DNA from: Branchiostoma lanceolatum
Lineage: Eukaryota; Chordata; Leptocardii; Amphioxiformes; Branchiostomatidae
Assembly: GCF_035083965.1 (NCBI RefSeq)
Contig: NC_089732.1
Coordinates: 1,718,883-1,782,882 of the forward strand
Length of the DNA: 64,000 bases
Direction: 5' to 3'
Shown here one piece after another: positions 47,210 to 59,734 of this stretch (the stretch's first letter is position 1; every line of letters starts with the position of its first letter). A program made the translations under genes and the position numbers. Below the pieces are notes generated by a model, which saw only the letters and a list, made by a program, of their open reading frames with translations, was not told where the DNA came from and searched no databases.

Positions 47210-48184
47210 GGAGAAGCCTTTGCATGTTTAACATCCATCAATCAACTAACTTGATCAAACTACATGTACCTGTGTTCACCAGTGGAGAAACTAACTTTCT
47301 GGGAGCCAAATTGACTCAAGATACAATAACTGTTGACAACATCATCAGTAAGCTATTAACTATGTTGAGATACATTTTCCATTTGGCATGTTTTGCGATA
47401 TTTAGTCCATCAAAATTATGGCTCATATCCTCTTAAATGTCCACATCTGGTTGCATAATTGAGCAAATGAGTCTTTACTTTACCAAACACAGTGAATCAA
47501 GACAGGCCTTTGTGGCTTTTTAGTGTCTAACCCATCAGAAGTCCACACAGATGTCCTTTGAATTAACTTTTCTTGTTGTCATGGGATCTTCGAAGTCAAT
47601 TTTGAGAAGCCATTGCAAGTTTTATCATGTTCAGTCCAAACGGTGCCTCTGTCATTGGGATGACACTGTGTAGGTTGAGAAGGTAGAAACGTCAAAAATA
47701 GTTACTCAAGGAGGTGGAGGTTTTCCCTTATGTTGTCAATCTATATGTTAGTTTGAAGGGCATGCCTTGGAGGATTTCACGATATGCCATCGTTCCTTTG
47801 TTGAACTACTTCGTTGTACTTGTGTCATCAACAATATGATCTTCAAAACTTCACTGTAAAATCGGAGAAGCTTTTGTCAGTTTTCTAATGTTCAGTCCAA
47901 GATCACCATTCAGAGAGCATCCTCAGGAGGCCATCCCTGTGTTTTTACACTTCTCGTGTCTTTGGCAGATGGGATCTTCAAGACATAAGAAGCTGTGAAA
48001 ATAACAAAATCAGGAAGCGTCTGCAAGTTTTGTCATGTTCAGTCCAAAATCACGGTTTGAAGAGCATCCCTTGGAGGAATTTGAAATACACCATCATTCT
48101 TTCTTTGAAGGAAGAGCTTGTGTCATCGTCAAATGTGATTATATAAGTAGTGAAATCGGAGAAGCATTAGGCATTTTGTTGAGT
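47210..48184 (-). repeat. Serial decayed copies of the NADK2 terminal exon end
   Basis: Directly downstream of the NADK2 stop, the exon's 3' part recurs about every 147 bases in decaying form. On the plus strand GTTCAGTCCAAAATCAC starts near 48183 (real) and again near 48037, 47891 (GTTCAGTCCAAGATCAC) and 47631 (GTTCAGTCCAAACGG). A partial copy (TTTGAAGGGCATGCCTTGGA) lies near 47753, with fainter echoes near 47385 and 47220. Copies near the gene keep the GGAGGATTT/GCCATC landmarks. They would fall in the 3' UTR. Confidence 0.7.
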
Positions 48185-51100
48185 TCAGTCCAAAATCACA
48201 GTTCGAAGGGCGTCCTCCGGGAGGATTTCGAGAGACGCCATCGCTCCGTCGTTGAACTGGAAGGAGAATCCCCCGTCCACTGCCAGACAGGCGTCCCAGC
48301 AGCGCGATCGGACCGTGATTCTGAAATAAAGAAAAATATCCAGCTGAAGCCATATCAATTAATTTCCTTGCTTCTTGGACATTTTCAGGTGAAATTTTTT
48401 TTTTTTTTAATTTATTCTATCTATTAGAATTGCAACAAGGCAATACAATGGGCAACCCAAGCAGCATTGCTTATATCGGGTGCCATCTAACGTGAATCAG
48501 TTCAACATTCACCTGTGAATTAGACTTAAGGTTACATATTCACTCAGGATACTAACATTAAAAGAGGTAGAAATATAGCAGGGGGGGAGCAACTTGACCA
48601 ATCAGGCAAAGAACAAACAATTTTTGATCTGAAATGATGAAAATGTTTTAGAATCCTTTTTAAACATGTTTTCTTCAGTTATGTTGCAATAAAAAAAGTG
48701 ATAGAAACAGATCGACCAAACCTAGGTCTCCTTTATGTTGACACACTGCATAATTGTAATCTTTGTTCAGTTTATCCAAGGAGGTTTTATATAAAACTTC
48801 CTTGGTTTATCAATCCCTATGTATGGACCCTGATTTTGTAGGGCCAAAATTAGAATCAAAAATTAATTTTCCTAGGCCTAAATGTTTGTATAAGGAATAA
48901 TCCTATGACACAAACCTTTTAGCGAACCCTCTTGGGTTCTTGACTGAGAAAACTCCGTTAATGATCGGGTCTCGTACCGTGTACGTCATCTTAGGTTCGC
49001 TAGCGTCAAACATCAGGGAGTTGTTGTATCTTCTCATCACTGGAGGAAGAACAAATTTTAAGGTTCAGTAAGGTAAGAAAACAAACACAAGTTTTAGCTT
49101 AGTACGTCAATTGTGAAACACTAGATTGAGAGCCACCCTAGTTTGCTGGTGCTCCCATTTCCCCACCAACTAGGAAAATCCCTGTAAACTAACTAGGATG
49201 ACAGGCTAGGGAATACAAACTGCTGCTCAAAATATCAAGTAAAGTTACAGATTGGACTGGAAGCAAGCCACACAAATTCAATATGTTGCTTCTTTGATTT
49301 TTTAAATGTGCTGAACTGGAAAAACACAATGAAAAAAATCTGTGGAACAGGTTTGATGCTTTGGTGCTGTTAGAAACGTTTCTAAGAGTTTGTAAGTACA
49401 GTAACTCAACATTTGACTACCATTATTAGCTTGGTACCATTACATGGCAAAAAAGTCCATACCATACCAACAGAAAAACTAGTGCCTTTGCATATCTTTA
49501 ACTGGAAGTAACTTTGACTGATGAACATACAAATGTAGCAGGAAAAGGTCATAAACCACACAGCCATGCCCACAGAAATCTTGGGTTTACAGGCAAATAG
49601 CCAAACACAGGAAACAGAAGATGCACCACAACAACAGCAAAACAAGTGCAGAATCCAGCAGAACACAGAAACAAACACTCTTCCACAAAATCAACACGTT
49701 GCAACAAAAAACAAGAAAAACAAACAGGTAACAGCAAACAACAAGGACAGATTTTGTAACTTTCCCACCAGTCTTCTTACCTCTGTCAGCAACTACCAGT
49801 CCATGGAAGCAACCAGAGAAAAATTCATTGATAACAGTTTTAAGTTTGCAAACTAACATACATACTAAGATGCAGACATTGCTAAAACATACATATTACC
49901 TCCATGGCATTAAGTAGGGTAAGGAAAAAGGAAAGGAAAGTGATCTCGAACCAGTTTAGCTCAAATGAACTCAATGCACAGATGAGCTATTCTTCCACTG
50001 GTCGTGACAGAGAAGACAGACGCTATGTACAGTATTTACAGGTTCATTGTACCGGGGAAATTTCCCTAGCTCTTTTCGACAAGCACAATGAACAGTGGAC
50101 CACGGCCTAACGTTCTGTCCTAGGACTGCAACCCTTTCCAGTAGCGTGCATGTTGGGTAAGAGACACAGGATCGAACCCGGGGCTTCTAGCGAGGCAGGA
50201 TCTCTAACCACTGAACTACGCACACTACAAGGATCTACAAGGTAAATACAAAGTAGCTTTGCTTCTTAAAGTCAGAATCTATGATGTCTACATCACCTAA
50301 GAAGCAGTAATAGTTAAAACAACAACAGACAACAACAACCACAACAAGCATATAGCACAAAGCACACTATGTACAGAACACCAAGAGCACACGGTCCACA
50401 CCAATTTAATTTGTAGGTTCTCAGATTTTTTTTATATGCTTAACTGGAAAAACAACATGAATGACCAGCTACGACTCTTGGACCAACCCAGACGATTCGT
50501 AACCATGGAAACAGAACAGCGTGATTTCTCACCTCTAGTGATGACATCCGAATCTATCGAGACTCGAGAATTGGTTTCTTCATTGACTGCAAGAGAAAAT
50601 CAACTGTGAGGACGAATCACCAAAGTTTGGTTAGTTTACATACATGTTTAACATTACAGTACTACTGAACATAAATCAATGTTTTAGTAGTCCACTGTAT
50701 TCCGCTGCTGGAGTAGTCTGGACACTCTGCAGCTGCAATCAATGTTTTGGGGTACACACACCCAAAGTTGGAGCTATGCACCTAATGTTTTTTTTGTTTT
50801 TTTTACTTCGGTTTATGACAGACAAGGACGACGTGGCATTGCACTCAAGTTTTTATAACTTATAATATCAACAGTGTCACGTACAGATAACAACATACCC
50901 ATTTTTTTAATCACCTGGGCAAAGTGAGGAAAGTCGTGTAAAGTGCCTTTCCCAAGGGCACAACATCGGCGGCGTCAGGGGGATTCGAACTCAAGACCTC
51001 TCGAACACCCTGCCCTTACGCCACACGACACCTAATGTTGGCCTGTGAGTGCACCAGTGCATCTATATACATGTATTTGTGAAACGTAATAGTAATTTAT

Positions 51101-54100
51101 CTGATTGTACAGTTTTGTTGAAGTCCTATGCAGCTTGTACTTACTGTACAATTTGACTGTTTTGTTCCTGCGAAAGGCTGCTTACTGGCTATGTAAACTC
51201 ACCTATCCTGAGGATCTCTCTAGTGCTCTGGTAGGTCAGCTGGTTGATATGGAGGGACCTGTGAATAAAATTACATCAGTATCAGTCAGTGGTGTATCAG
51301 CAAGCAAAAATATTAAAGATTAATGTGTTTCATATTTGGATAAATTTAGGTCTGCCCATTGGACGCTGAGTAGGATTACTGTAAATGCAGAAATGTTTGT
51401 GGTGGTTTTAAGTTCTCAGTTTTCGTGGTGACCATTTCAAGCATTTTTGTCCAATACTGTATCAGTATGCGACTATAGCACTGCCACAAACTTAAAAACA
51501 CTGCGGATACCCGGAAGAATGATGATGATGAAGAAGTGTATGTATTTTCGTAAGATTCATTTGTAGTAAGTTTTTTGTAAACACTTAGTTTTATTACTTG
51601 TAATTTTATGGTTCCATGTATAGAAGCGATTGTTATGTACAAAAACATGCAATTCAGCCTACTGGCTGCGAAATGTTTTTAAAATGCTGTTGTGCAAAAA
51701 TAAACCATTCATTCATTCATTCATTCATTCAACACTCAATTTTTGCCTTAGTGTGAAATAAAAACCACACAAACTTCAATGCATTTACAGTACTTTCTAA
51801 AAGGAGTAAAAGAGGCTGTTGACCATCCCTCAACCAAGACGGGGGCTGATACTGACTCGTTGCTAATGTCACACTTCTGTTGTGGTCCCGTGACATAGGC
51901 TTTGGTTCATTGTAAACTCGAGAAGGATTAGAGGACCGACCGATAGCTTGTTGTTATTTTGTGTACGAAAATATCATATAAAATCTTTACATAAGCATCA
52001 ATCTAGTTTAGGTTAGACTGTAACCCACCATGATGATGACCCTGTCCCAGTACACACGGTCAGTCCTGAGCTTTTCTGTTTCTCCCAGCGACGTCCATCA
52101 ACCGACAACTCGTAGTACGACGTCCTGAAACAACACAACAACAGGACAATGTTAGCACATTGTACATGTTAGCAGATTCAAGTACTTATCTGTACTTACT
52201 AATCTATACTATATAAGTCACAAGTTTTTATTTGAAGTCTCCTACTTTTTTTAGTGTTTTCCACATGTACAGTCAGCAGTGTAAGAACATTCCTTAGCAG
52301 AGTTAAGAAGTAAAAATGTTTTCTTTGATAGTCTACAATACAAAAGTCACACCTGTATCCGTGACCACCTCTGCATAAACTTTGATAGAGACTACCTGAC
52401 TACTCTGGTCACCTTTCTCATTGATTAAGAACTCTGTCTTTAGTGTCCACCTGTATATACATATGGAGTGACCACCTGTCTATAGTCCATAGTCACATCA
52501 CTTGTCTATAGAAACCACCTGTCTTCTGTGACCCTATTTTTCAAGGCCAGTACATGTAGTCACTACAGACAAGTTTGACTGCATTTTCTGTGATTACATT
52601 TAACATCACCTTTAACATGATCTTTGACATGACATATGACACGACCCCTGTCTACAGTGACCATTTTCTACAAGGCCATTGAGTGGTAACTACAGACAGG
52701 TTTGACTGTTTTTCTGTGATAACCTTTGACACGACCTTTGACATGACCTGTGACATGTCCTTTTACACAACCCCGTACCTGGAGGCCCTGGTCTCCCCGA
52801 TGAAGATTTCGTTCAGCGCGCGAATGGGCAGCACGGTCGTCTCTGTGGCGTCCAACGGTCGCTCCGATGGATTCAACAGTCGCTCATCGTCAGACTCACT
52901 CTGGTATCTGATCACACAAAGGAAAAACATCAAAACCTACGAAAAGTTGTGATAACTAATGTCACTGTCCCACATAGCCGACCATGGCCTTCCAACCTTC
53001 TCCAGACCATGGTTGGCAGTTAGTCGCGAGCTAGCAAGGTCATCTATGGTTGGGAGTTGGTAGGCAGGATTAAAAGTCATTTGTTTTCAAGATGCTTGCT
53101 TAAGTCAAGCCTTTCCAGTCTCCAGTCATGATGGCTCCCCATACATATTTCAAGATAAAGAAACAAAACTTACACCAATTCGTTAAAGCTATAGAGCCAG
53201 TACCTACCTATTTTCAAGGTGAAGAAATAAAATTAAGACACCCCCCCCCCACACACACACGTACCTGTAGTCTCTGTGAGGTCCAAGGTGATCGTGAGCT
53301 CCCAGTTCAAGGTCGTCCAGGTCCACGGGGTCGATGAGGCTGACCTGGTACCCCTCCAGGGTGATGCGAATCCTGTTCCTCCATCTCCATCTATAACAAA
53401 TAAACATGAGTGTATGAATTAAACAAACAAGCCCAAATAATGTCCAGGACCAAATATACAAAAATATGAAGTTCTGCTGCAGTACCGAGGTCTCAAATCA
53501 GGGGGCCCAGAATGGAATTTGACCTTTGACACCAACCAACATACAAAACATCTTTGCAATCCATCCACAGGTTCTTAAGATATTGCACCAGATATGCACA
53601 TGCACACACAGACAAGCAGGCTCTTTGAAAGGATTCAAATCCACCTTAACAGATGGAGAGGCCTATTGAAAAAGGATCACACTAAAATCCCATATCTTCA
53701 TATCCTTTGAAGTAAAAGCAAATGTATCTTTACTTTCCGTTTGTAAGGATGTGTTTCAGCACTTCATAGCATGATATCCATCCATACTTAGCTACTGGGT
53801 CCATATCAAAGAACCCTTATACTATTTTCTCGGTGGTGGACAGGGCAGTGAATAATGGATAGGGCAACCTCATGAAGCGTGCATATTCCAGTGGTTAGCA
53901 ACGCTCACCCAACATGCTCGCTACTGGAAAGGGTCACAGTCTGTGGTCTATGGTTCATTGTACTTATAAAAATAAGCTAGGGGAAGAATTTCCATGTTAC
54001 AATGAACCTATAGATACTGTACATGATGTGTGTCTTTTCTGTCACGACCAGTGGAAGAATAACTCTTTAGCTAAACTGGATCAAGATCACTTTCACTTTC

Positions 54101-56039
54101 ACCTTCAGTGGGGAGAGGAAATATGAAACCAGGCTGGTAATTTGATCCGCCCTATGTCTCACCTGAACTTCCCAGCCAACAGTCTGTCCAGCGCACGTGA
54201 GAATTTCCCAGAGAACTCCTTGGGTAAACACAGGAACCCCTCGGACCTGGAGGGGTCAGTGTTCACCCCTATTAATGGTTTCTTCCTGGTCAGGATGTGA
54301 CTGGCAGCCATCAGGAACGTACCATCACCTGCCACAACAGGGGATAACAGGATGTTAGTGATGAAGAAAACAGCAGAAACAACTTACAAAGTATAGATCT
54401 GATGGACAACTAAAGACAAGAACTATTAAGCTAGTGGATCTACCTCTGGAGGGCACTCAAGCCCGTCCCCACTTGTCATCTTTGCAGTGTGATTTGCATA
54501 CTTGTAATCTGCAATTTTAAAGGAAGCTGATAGGGGAACTATCTTGTAATGGCAGAGGCAAATGCTCCTAGACTGGGATCTAGGTAGACTAGCATTTCCA
54601 AAACTTTAATCATGCCTTTTCTTAGCCTAGACCTACTTATACATGTGGATTTTTATGATTTTGTATGTGACTGTTATAGACACAAAATCATAAAAATCCT
54701 TATAACATTCATTTTAGAAAGAAACAAAAGTTGATAAATGAAAACAAAACAACCTTGACAGTGGTAACCATAGTAACCACATGACCTTTACCTCCAGCAG
54801 ACATGATGACATCAGCCCAGTTGACCTTCTCTGGGGTGTACTCGTGTTTCTGTACGACCTTGACCTCCACACCGTGGCTTCTAAAGGCAGAGAAGATTCA
54901 CACAATCATACTGTGTCTTCCTTTAGCTTGACGTCTGGGTAATCAGCCACTAATAACTTATCCTTAAGGTTGAAAGTCTGTCTGTGTTGGTATCATTCAT
55001 TTATCATGGTAATCATTTTCAAGCAAAGTTGATGAGTACAAAAATTGGACTTGCACGAATCCTTGACTGTCTGACTCCAGTCTTTGTCAAGGAAAGAGCA
55101 ATCCACCCGTAACAGAGATGGGGGGCGCTATAAACTTTCTGCAACTTAAGATCCACTCCTCACTGAGCAAGTCTTCTATGTACATAACATGATGTCACAC
55201 TCACAGGTGGATTGCTCAAGAGATTGGATATAAGATAAGCGACCATAAGCCCTGACCTGAGTGCCTCTGTGACTGACTCCAGGTTCCTGGTGTGGATTTT
55301 GTGTCGTTTCATCAGACCTTCATAGTTGGAACCTCGGGCTGCTAACTGGAAGGGATGGAGTTATGCAAAGGTAAGACAACAAGGCAATAAGAGATGGCAG
55401 ACTTCACCGCCTATCCCACACTGCTTTGTAACCCTTCCAGTCACTCCTAAAAATAGATTGCTGCACTGCATGGGTACATATGTATACACACACACACACA
55501 AACACCCCCCCCCCCCCACACACACACACAAACACACACCAAACACAGAGAGAGAGAGAGAGATACATATATGAGAATATTCAGACACATTAACACACGT
55601 TTGTTGTGTTATTAGCTTATATTTTGTCCAGATAATTTTCCTCTAAGCGCATTTCACAAGCCATTTCTAGTATGCTCTGTGTCCCAAACAAACAAACGCC
55701 ACAACACGTGGGAATAATTTGCTGACGGCAGCGTAAACAAAGTCGCCATCAAGTGACCCGCCCCCTCACCCACATTCCAAGTCAAATACTTCTTAAAATC
55801 ATCACAACGCCTTTCTTAAACCCTTCTTAAGACTATAACTTCTGCCTTACCCGTCTCCTTAGCTCGTCCTCAGACAGGTACGGCTGTTTGTGTTTCTCGA
55901 ACTCATAACGTGACATCTTGCTGACGACAAGAACTTTTTCCGGTCGGAAAACCGGAGGGTCGTTTGGCGCATTTTGGGAGCAAAACGTCCTTTCAAACAT
56001 CTTATTTCTGTACATACGGCGAAGAAATAATCGTGCCAT
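48185..56039 (-). CDS. NADK2: NAD kinase 2, mitochondrial
   Basis: Eleven exons join in frame: 56039-55851, 55345-55257, 54880-54792, 54328-54163, 53390-53265, 52907-52779, 52124-52029, 51258-51203, 50586-50533, 49039-48916, 48320-48185 (1,254 bases, 417 residues; vertebrate NADK2 is slightly longer). The enzyme phosphorylates NAD to NADP in the mitochondrial matrix. The N-terminus is arginine-rich (MARLFLRRMYRNK), as for a targeting peptide. The family's SRYEFEKHK segment follows, then the GGDGT nucleotide-binding motif at residues 122-126, GVNTDPSRSEG, LPIRALNEIFIGE, SSGLTVCTGTGSS, and the end RSRCWDACLAVDGGFSFQFNDGA. All splice sites are GT/AG. The start is the ATG at 56039, in a matching context for family length. 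Intact and confidently assigned. Confidence 0.95.
48770..48811. mobile_element. Second palindromic mini-insertion with 7 bp target-site duplication
   Basis: CAAGGAGGTTTTAT/ATAAAACTTCCTTG (48777-48804, one mismatch) is flanked by GTTTATC on both sides (48770-48776 and 48805-48811). It has the same terminal sequence as 43210-43235. It lies in the last intron of NADK2. Confidence 0.8.
49920..50229 (-). mobile_element. Full-length tRNA-derived SINE in a NADK2 intron
   Basis: Read on the minus strand it starts with a tRNA-like head containing an A-box (TAGTTCAGTGGTTAGAG) and a B-box (GGGTTCGATCC). The body shared with the copies at 38340, 40126 and 53888 follows, and it ends in the CTTTCCTTTCC tail. 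It is the most complete copy in the window and defines the family at about 310 bp. Confidence 0.85.
50897..51031 (-). mobile_element. tRNA-related SINE, second family
   Basis: The minus strand reads GTGGCGTAAGGGCAGGGTG, GAGTTCGAATCCCCC (B-box), GTGCCCTTGGGAAAGGCACTTTACACG and CACCTGGGCA-like sequence, as at 23692 and 33421. Confidence 0.65.
51375..51794. mobile_element. MITE interrupted by another insertion
   Basis: The ends TTACTGTAAATGCAGAAATG and ATGCATTTACAGTA are inverted and belong to the 40958 family. The interior holds a stretch ending in CAATAAACC-like sequence and an (ATTC)n run (about 51708-51732), as expected of a retroposon tail. Confidence 0.65.
52530..52770. repeat. Local tandem duplication in a NADK2 intron
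   Basis: CAAGGCCAGTACATGTAGTCACTACAGACAAGTTTGACTG and CAAGGCCATTGAGTGGTAACTACAGACAGGTTTGACTG begin two copies offset by about 135 bases, each followed by TTTGACATGACCT-type runs. Confidence 0.65.
53888..54113 (+). mobile_element. tRNA-derived SINE, 5'-truncated, in a NADK2 intron
   Basis: Begins within the tRNA-like head (CAGTGGTTAGCAACGC) and continues CTACTGGAAAGGGTCACAG, AAGCTAGGGG, CGACCAGTGGAAGAAT, to ATCACTTTCACTTTCACC. Confidence 0.75.
55483..55563. repeat. CA, poly-C and GA microsatellites
   Basis: ACACACACAC, a 15-base C run, further CA repeats and AGAGAGAG in the first NADK2 intron. They produce artefact ORFs on both strands. Confidence 0.95.
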
Positions 56040-56534
56040 GTCCTTGAAATCGGTGTAGGGTGACGTAGGGTGAGAATATGGGACGAAACGCTATAAAAAA
56101 TCGCCGAAAACACAAGTTTGCGAACCCGTGGCCGCCATGTTTTTTCACGTGATGATTGCGGGATAGTCCATTTGAACAGAATGGGGAAGATTTGAATTCC
56201 AAATTTGTTTTAAAGTAGAAAAAGCGTTCGATCTGGATACCAAGCAATCTTTCAAATTCAACAATCGGTTTTGAAAATTCTACCTCAAATTATGATTCTT
56301 TGCGAAACTTCAGAAAATAAATGTGCAAAAATGTGAATGGCTCACCCCTTTTCGTCCAAAATGAAGGCGAAAAGTAACGTTGGGTAACCTAAATTCGCGG
56401 GGTACTTAATTCGGGATTTTTCGAAAACGGGGTATTTAGGGATATGTGCTAGATGCAACATAAGTAATACCGCTAGAAATGAAAACCTGCCAGACTTACG
56501 TATTCAGAACACTGTCTGAAAAGCTTCGATAAGC
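56040..56534. promoter_or_regulatory. Probable NADK2 promoter region
   Basis: About 500 bases upstream of the NADK2 ATG, with no TATA box that I can assign. The layout would allow a bidirectional promoter if the plus-strand ORF at 56535 is real. This is position-based inference only. Confidence 0.35.
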
Positions 56535-56861
56535 ATGGATTATAAGGCGACGAGGTCAAAAACTCTCCGTCCCTTATTGGAACAGTCTGAGGACTTCGTG
56601 GGAGACTTAAACAACATGGTTGTCGGCTGGTTTATAAGAAAAATGTCACATCCGATTCCTGCTCAACACAATTATTTACAAGACAACTTATTACAATCTC
56701 TTTTGCTAACCTGCAACTGGATTCTAAGTGTGATCAATCATCAAAACTCCTCTCTGTTGCTACAACCTACGGCACGTGTATTTTCCCGCCGCCATATTGT
56801 TAACCAGAATCCTGTTGTCAAGCAGACGACAAAGGTTTGTGAGGAACACTTTTTTGTCTAA
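56535..56861 (+). CDS. Uncharacterised small ORF divergent from NADK2
   Basis: A 108-codon ORF starts about 500 bases from NADK2 in divergent orientation. The first 27 residues (beginning MDYKATRSKTLRPLL) have ordinary protein-like composition, and the rest is less convincing. I recognise no family and see no strong donor site. It could be a first exon of a gene continuing to the right, or chance. Confidence 0.25.
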   Translation: MDYKATRSKTLRPLLEQSEDFVGDLNNMVVGWFIRKMSHPIPAQHNYLQDNLLQSLLLTCNWILSVINHQNSSLLLQPTARVFSRRHIVNQNPVVKQTTKVCEEHFFV

Positions 56862-58480
56862 ATGCTGCGTGTGATAGTGGACTGAGGAATATATTTTCCT
56901 CAAAGTTTGCTCCTAACACAACAAGGAACACATGAACATAGTAGTATTACCATTGCTACGGCATCCAGCTAACTTCCCATGAATAATGTAACGTTACACG
57001 TTGCCCGATGATGACGATGGGCCGACTTTGAGTGAAGTTCTACCGACTCAACACACGGGTTGTACCCGAACTGGCCTGATGTGTGCGGTACGGCCGTTTT
57101 TTCGTGTATTTTTTTACTTGGACACGTCTATATCCATAGCACTCTCCTCAAGCCAAGGATGGAACGAATAGCTGCTGTATAAAATGTGATTAGCGGTAAG
57201 ATATTCAAGACGAATCTTCTCTCCCGAATTAATGTGCCCCCCTGTCCGACAGCACCGTAATTGTGCGTGCGGCGGACGGTAGTTTCAAGTTGAAATGTTA
57301 TGGTGTCAGCACGACTAGAGACAAAATCTACCATATATATGATTAGTGCAAAGATAGTACATGATACTGACAGAATTATAGAAAAAAAGGATGGTTTATT
57401 GTTCTGCTAGATTGATTTCAGTCAACCATTATCGGAAAAATCCCGAATTTATGTTACCCAACGTTAAGTCACACACAAACTTTGCACTGACTAAGCTTTC
57501 TCCAAACTGTTGTACGACTTTTTCAAGCTCATGCATCCTTTAAAGTGATATCAAAAATAACCTTAAATATTCATGATTTGTCTATCACATTTCTAGCTAT
57601 TGTGGAAGAGTCTTATAAAGTTGTCAAATTTGTTTACTTTCAATTGTTTACGTTCTGACGCCTTCCAAAACGGATGTGCTGCGACTTATTACGTAGGTTT
57701 GTTTGAATTGTTTGAACCGTGGAGGTGGGGGACTTCAGAAGAAATGGATCAAACCTCGTGGGCGGATCAGAAAAGAGCAGGAAAAGTTATAAAGGAAGTT
57801 GCAAGCTTAAAAGTTTATGAAAAAGTCGGAAGTACTGTATACTGTCAAAAGTCTGTCTGAGAAATTTGGGTCACAGAGGGAAGTAACTGTAACATTGAGT
57901 GGGCGAAACTACGTACTCGTTTTCTGCAGATGACGCATTTTTACTTCCACGTTAATCTATCTTATTATAAAAGGAAGGCATAAACTTTTCCTGTCTGTTT
58001 CTGTTACTGCTATCGTTTCCCCATGGTTACTTCGTAGTCGAAATCAAGGCGAGAGAACGTCCGAAGTTCTGAGAAAAGTTACGAATGAAAAAGACTCCCA
58101 GTCACTGCTCTGAATCATCATGTTTTAAGCTGTATCCCCAACAAAGAATCCGTAATTTTATCCAATTAGTCAACCAGTGTATTCGCCAGTATTTTCCAGT
58201 CGCCGTATATAACCATTATAAGCATTGCGATGGCGACCTCATCATGGTTGAGCCACGGTTAGTCGTGAACAAGGTCAGTTGTGATCGGGCCGGATGGTCG
58301 GCAAGGTTGCCTTATCTATGGTCTTAAAAAGTCGTCTGAGCCGATCATAAGTTTTTGAAAAATCAAAGTTGGGAAAGTCATATTCTGTTTCCTTGATTTG
58401 ATTATATAATAAGGAGTTCCACTTTATTTTTTTCTGTAGTGTAAATTTTGAAACGGTCTCAATATCACGATTTCAGGTTG
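56862..58480. other. Intergenic, nothing recognised
   Basis: Small ORFs at 57600-57860 and 58085-58327 have no domain, repeat or splice pattern I can support. Confidence 0.4.
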
Positions 58481-58489
58481 GTATTTCTG

Positions 58490-58955
58490 TCATATACACA
58501 ACGATATATAAGTCTTAACAAATGCGACATCGTATATGATTACAGATTTGTAAACACTTACGGCAAATATTTGCGGTGATGGACGAAAAAAAACGATATA
58601 TAGATTCTGAGAATGCCAGTCTATGTACCAGACATCGCGGGGGTACTATGTCTAACCTCAAGCTTAATGAAAAGACCCCTAGCCGGCCTTCTTATAACGC
58701 CTAAATTTAACAAGTTCAAATTTTGAAACATCCAAACATCTCGATATTGGACCAGGGTATTGCCGTTGTTCTTGTGTAGAAGAATTTCCTTTGCTTACAA
58801 AGGAGGCAAAAAATTTGCAAACAAACTGCAACAAATATTTGTGGTGAGTGTAAAAAAAGGGTACAGATTCTAAGAATACCAGTGTATGTACAAAACTTCG
58901 CCGGGGCTTCGCAGAATGTGTACCCGGAGTTTCTGGGACATCTCACCAGCAAATA
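58490..58955. repeat. Diverged tandem duplication
   Basis: GCAAATATTTGCGGTGATGGACG...CAGATTCTGAGAATGCCAGT near 58565-58620 is echoed by ACAAATATTTGTGGTGAGTG...CAGATTCTAAGAATACCAGT near 58828-58885, offset by about 265 bases. Confidence 0.6.
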
Positions 58956-59734
58956 ATCGGAATAGTTCCTGACGGCATCATTAAGTGGATAATCCGGCTC
59001 GCTTCTGGGTTTCTGTTTTCTTCCATGTTAGACTGAACAACGCTACACTCCTTGTATAATGGCAAAAGGTCAGTGGCCGCTAGAACACCACATACGTCGT
59101 GTGTACTTGCCCGACTAAAATCTCAAAACGTCAGGACTATAACAGGCTTCGAAATTCATGAAAATTATCATATCTCTACATCAATGTAGTATGTCAAATG
59201 TATGTTTGTTTTATTTGTGACTCCAGGAAGATTAGCTACTCCATTATGATAGCTAATGGAGTGAATAAAGTATCCAAAGTAATACAGCGTACTATAAAAC
59301 AACGGTTGCCTTGAATTTGCAGATTTATTACTTTTTCAAATTTCATGGATTGTACTGTTTGCTTATTCTGCAAGCACGAATTGTTAAAATTGCAGATTTT
59401 TAGGATCATTCCAAACCTGGAGTCGCCAGCCTTATAATGTAAGCGAAGCGATATTTTGGGACAAGATCGACTTTAAGACTTAAAGAATAAATGAAACGAT
59501 TTCAGTTTTTGGATCTTTCAATCCAAAATCCTCTTTACTGTAGGTACCTTTCCATCAGTCCCGCCACAAGTTGAAGTGATTTCAACCCCAAACCCATGGC
59601 CACACATTTGGCTCCAGCTGGCACCACTGCAAATAGTGTGAGCTTATTTCTGTCCCAAGGGAAAGTGGTGTAAGCTTCCTCAATTACAGGTTGCCAGTAG
59701 GCTTTAAAAAGCTACGCATGCACTGCTGGTAGTC

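Noticed and set aside
49587-49859. Cys/Val/Phe-rich minus-strand ORF and the Gln-rich plus-strand ORF opposite
   Set aside because: Located inside a NADK2 intron, with low-complexity composition and no domain.
50160-50229. Possible tRNA gene with A- and B-boxes
   Set aside because: It continues into a shared SINE body found at three other places, so it is a tRNA-derived SINE head and not a tRNA gene.
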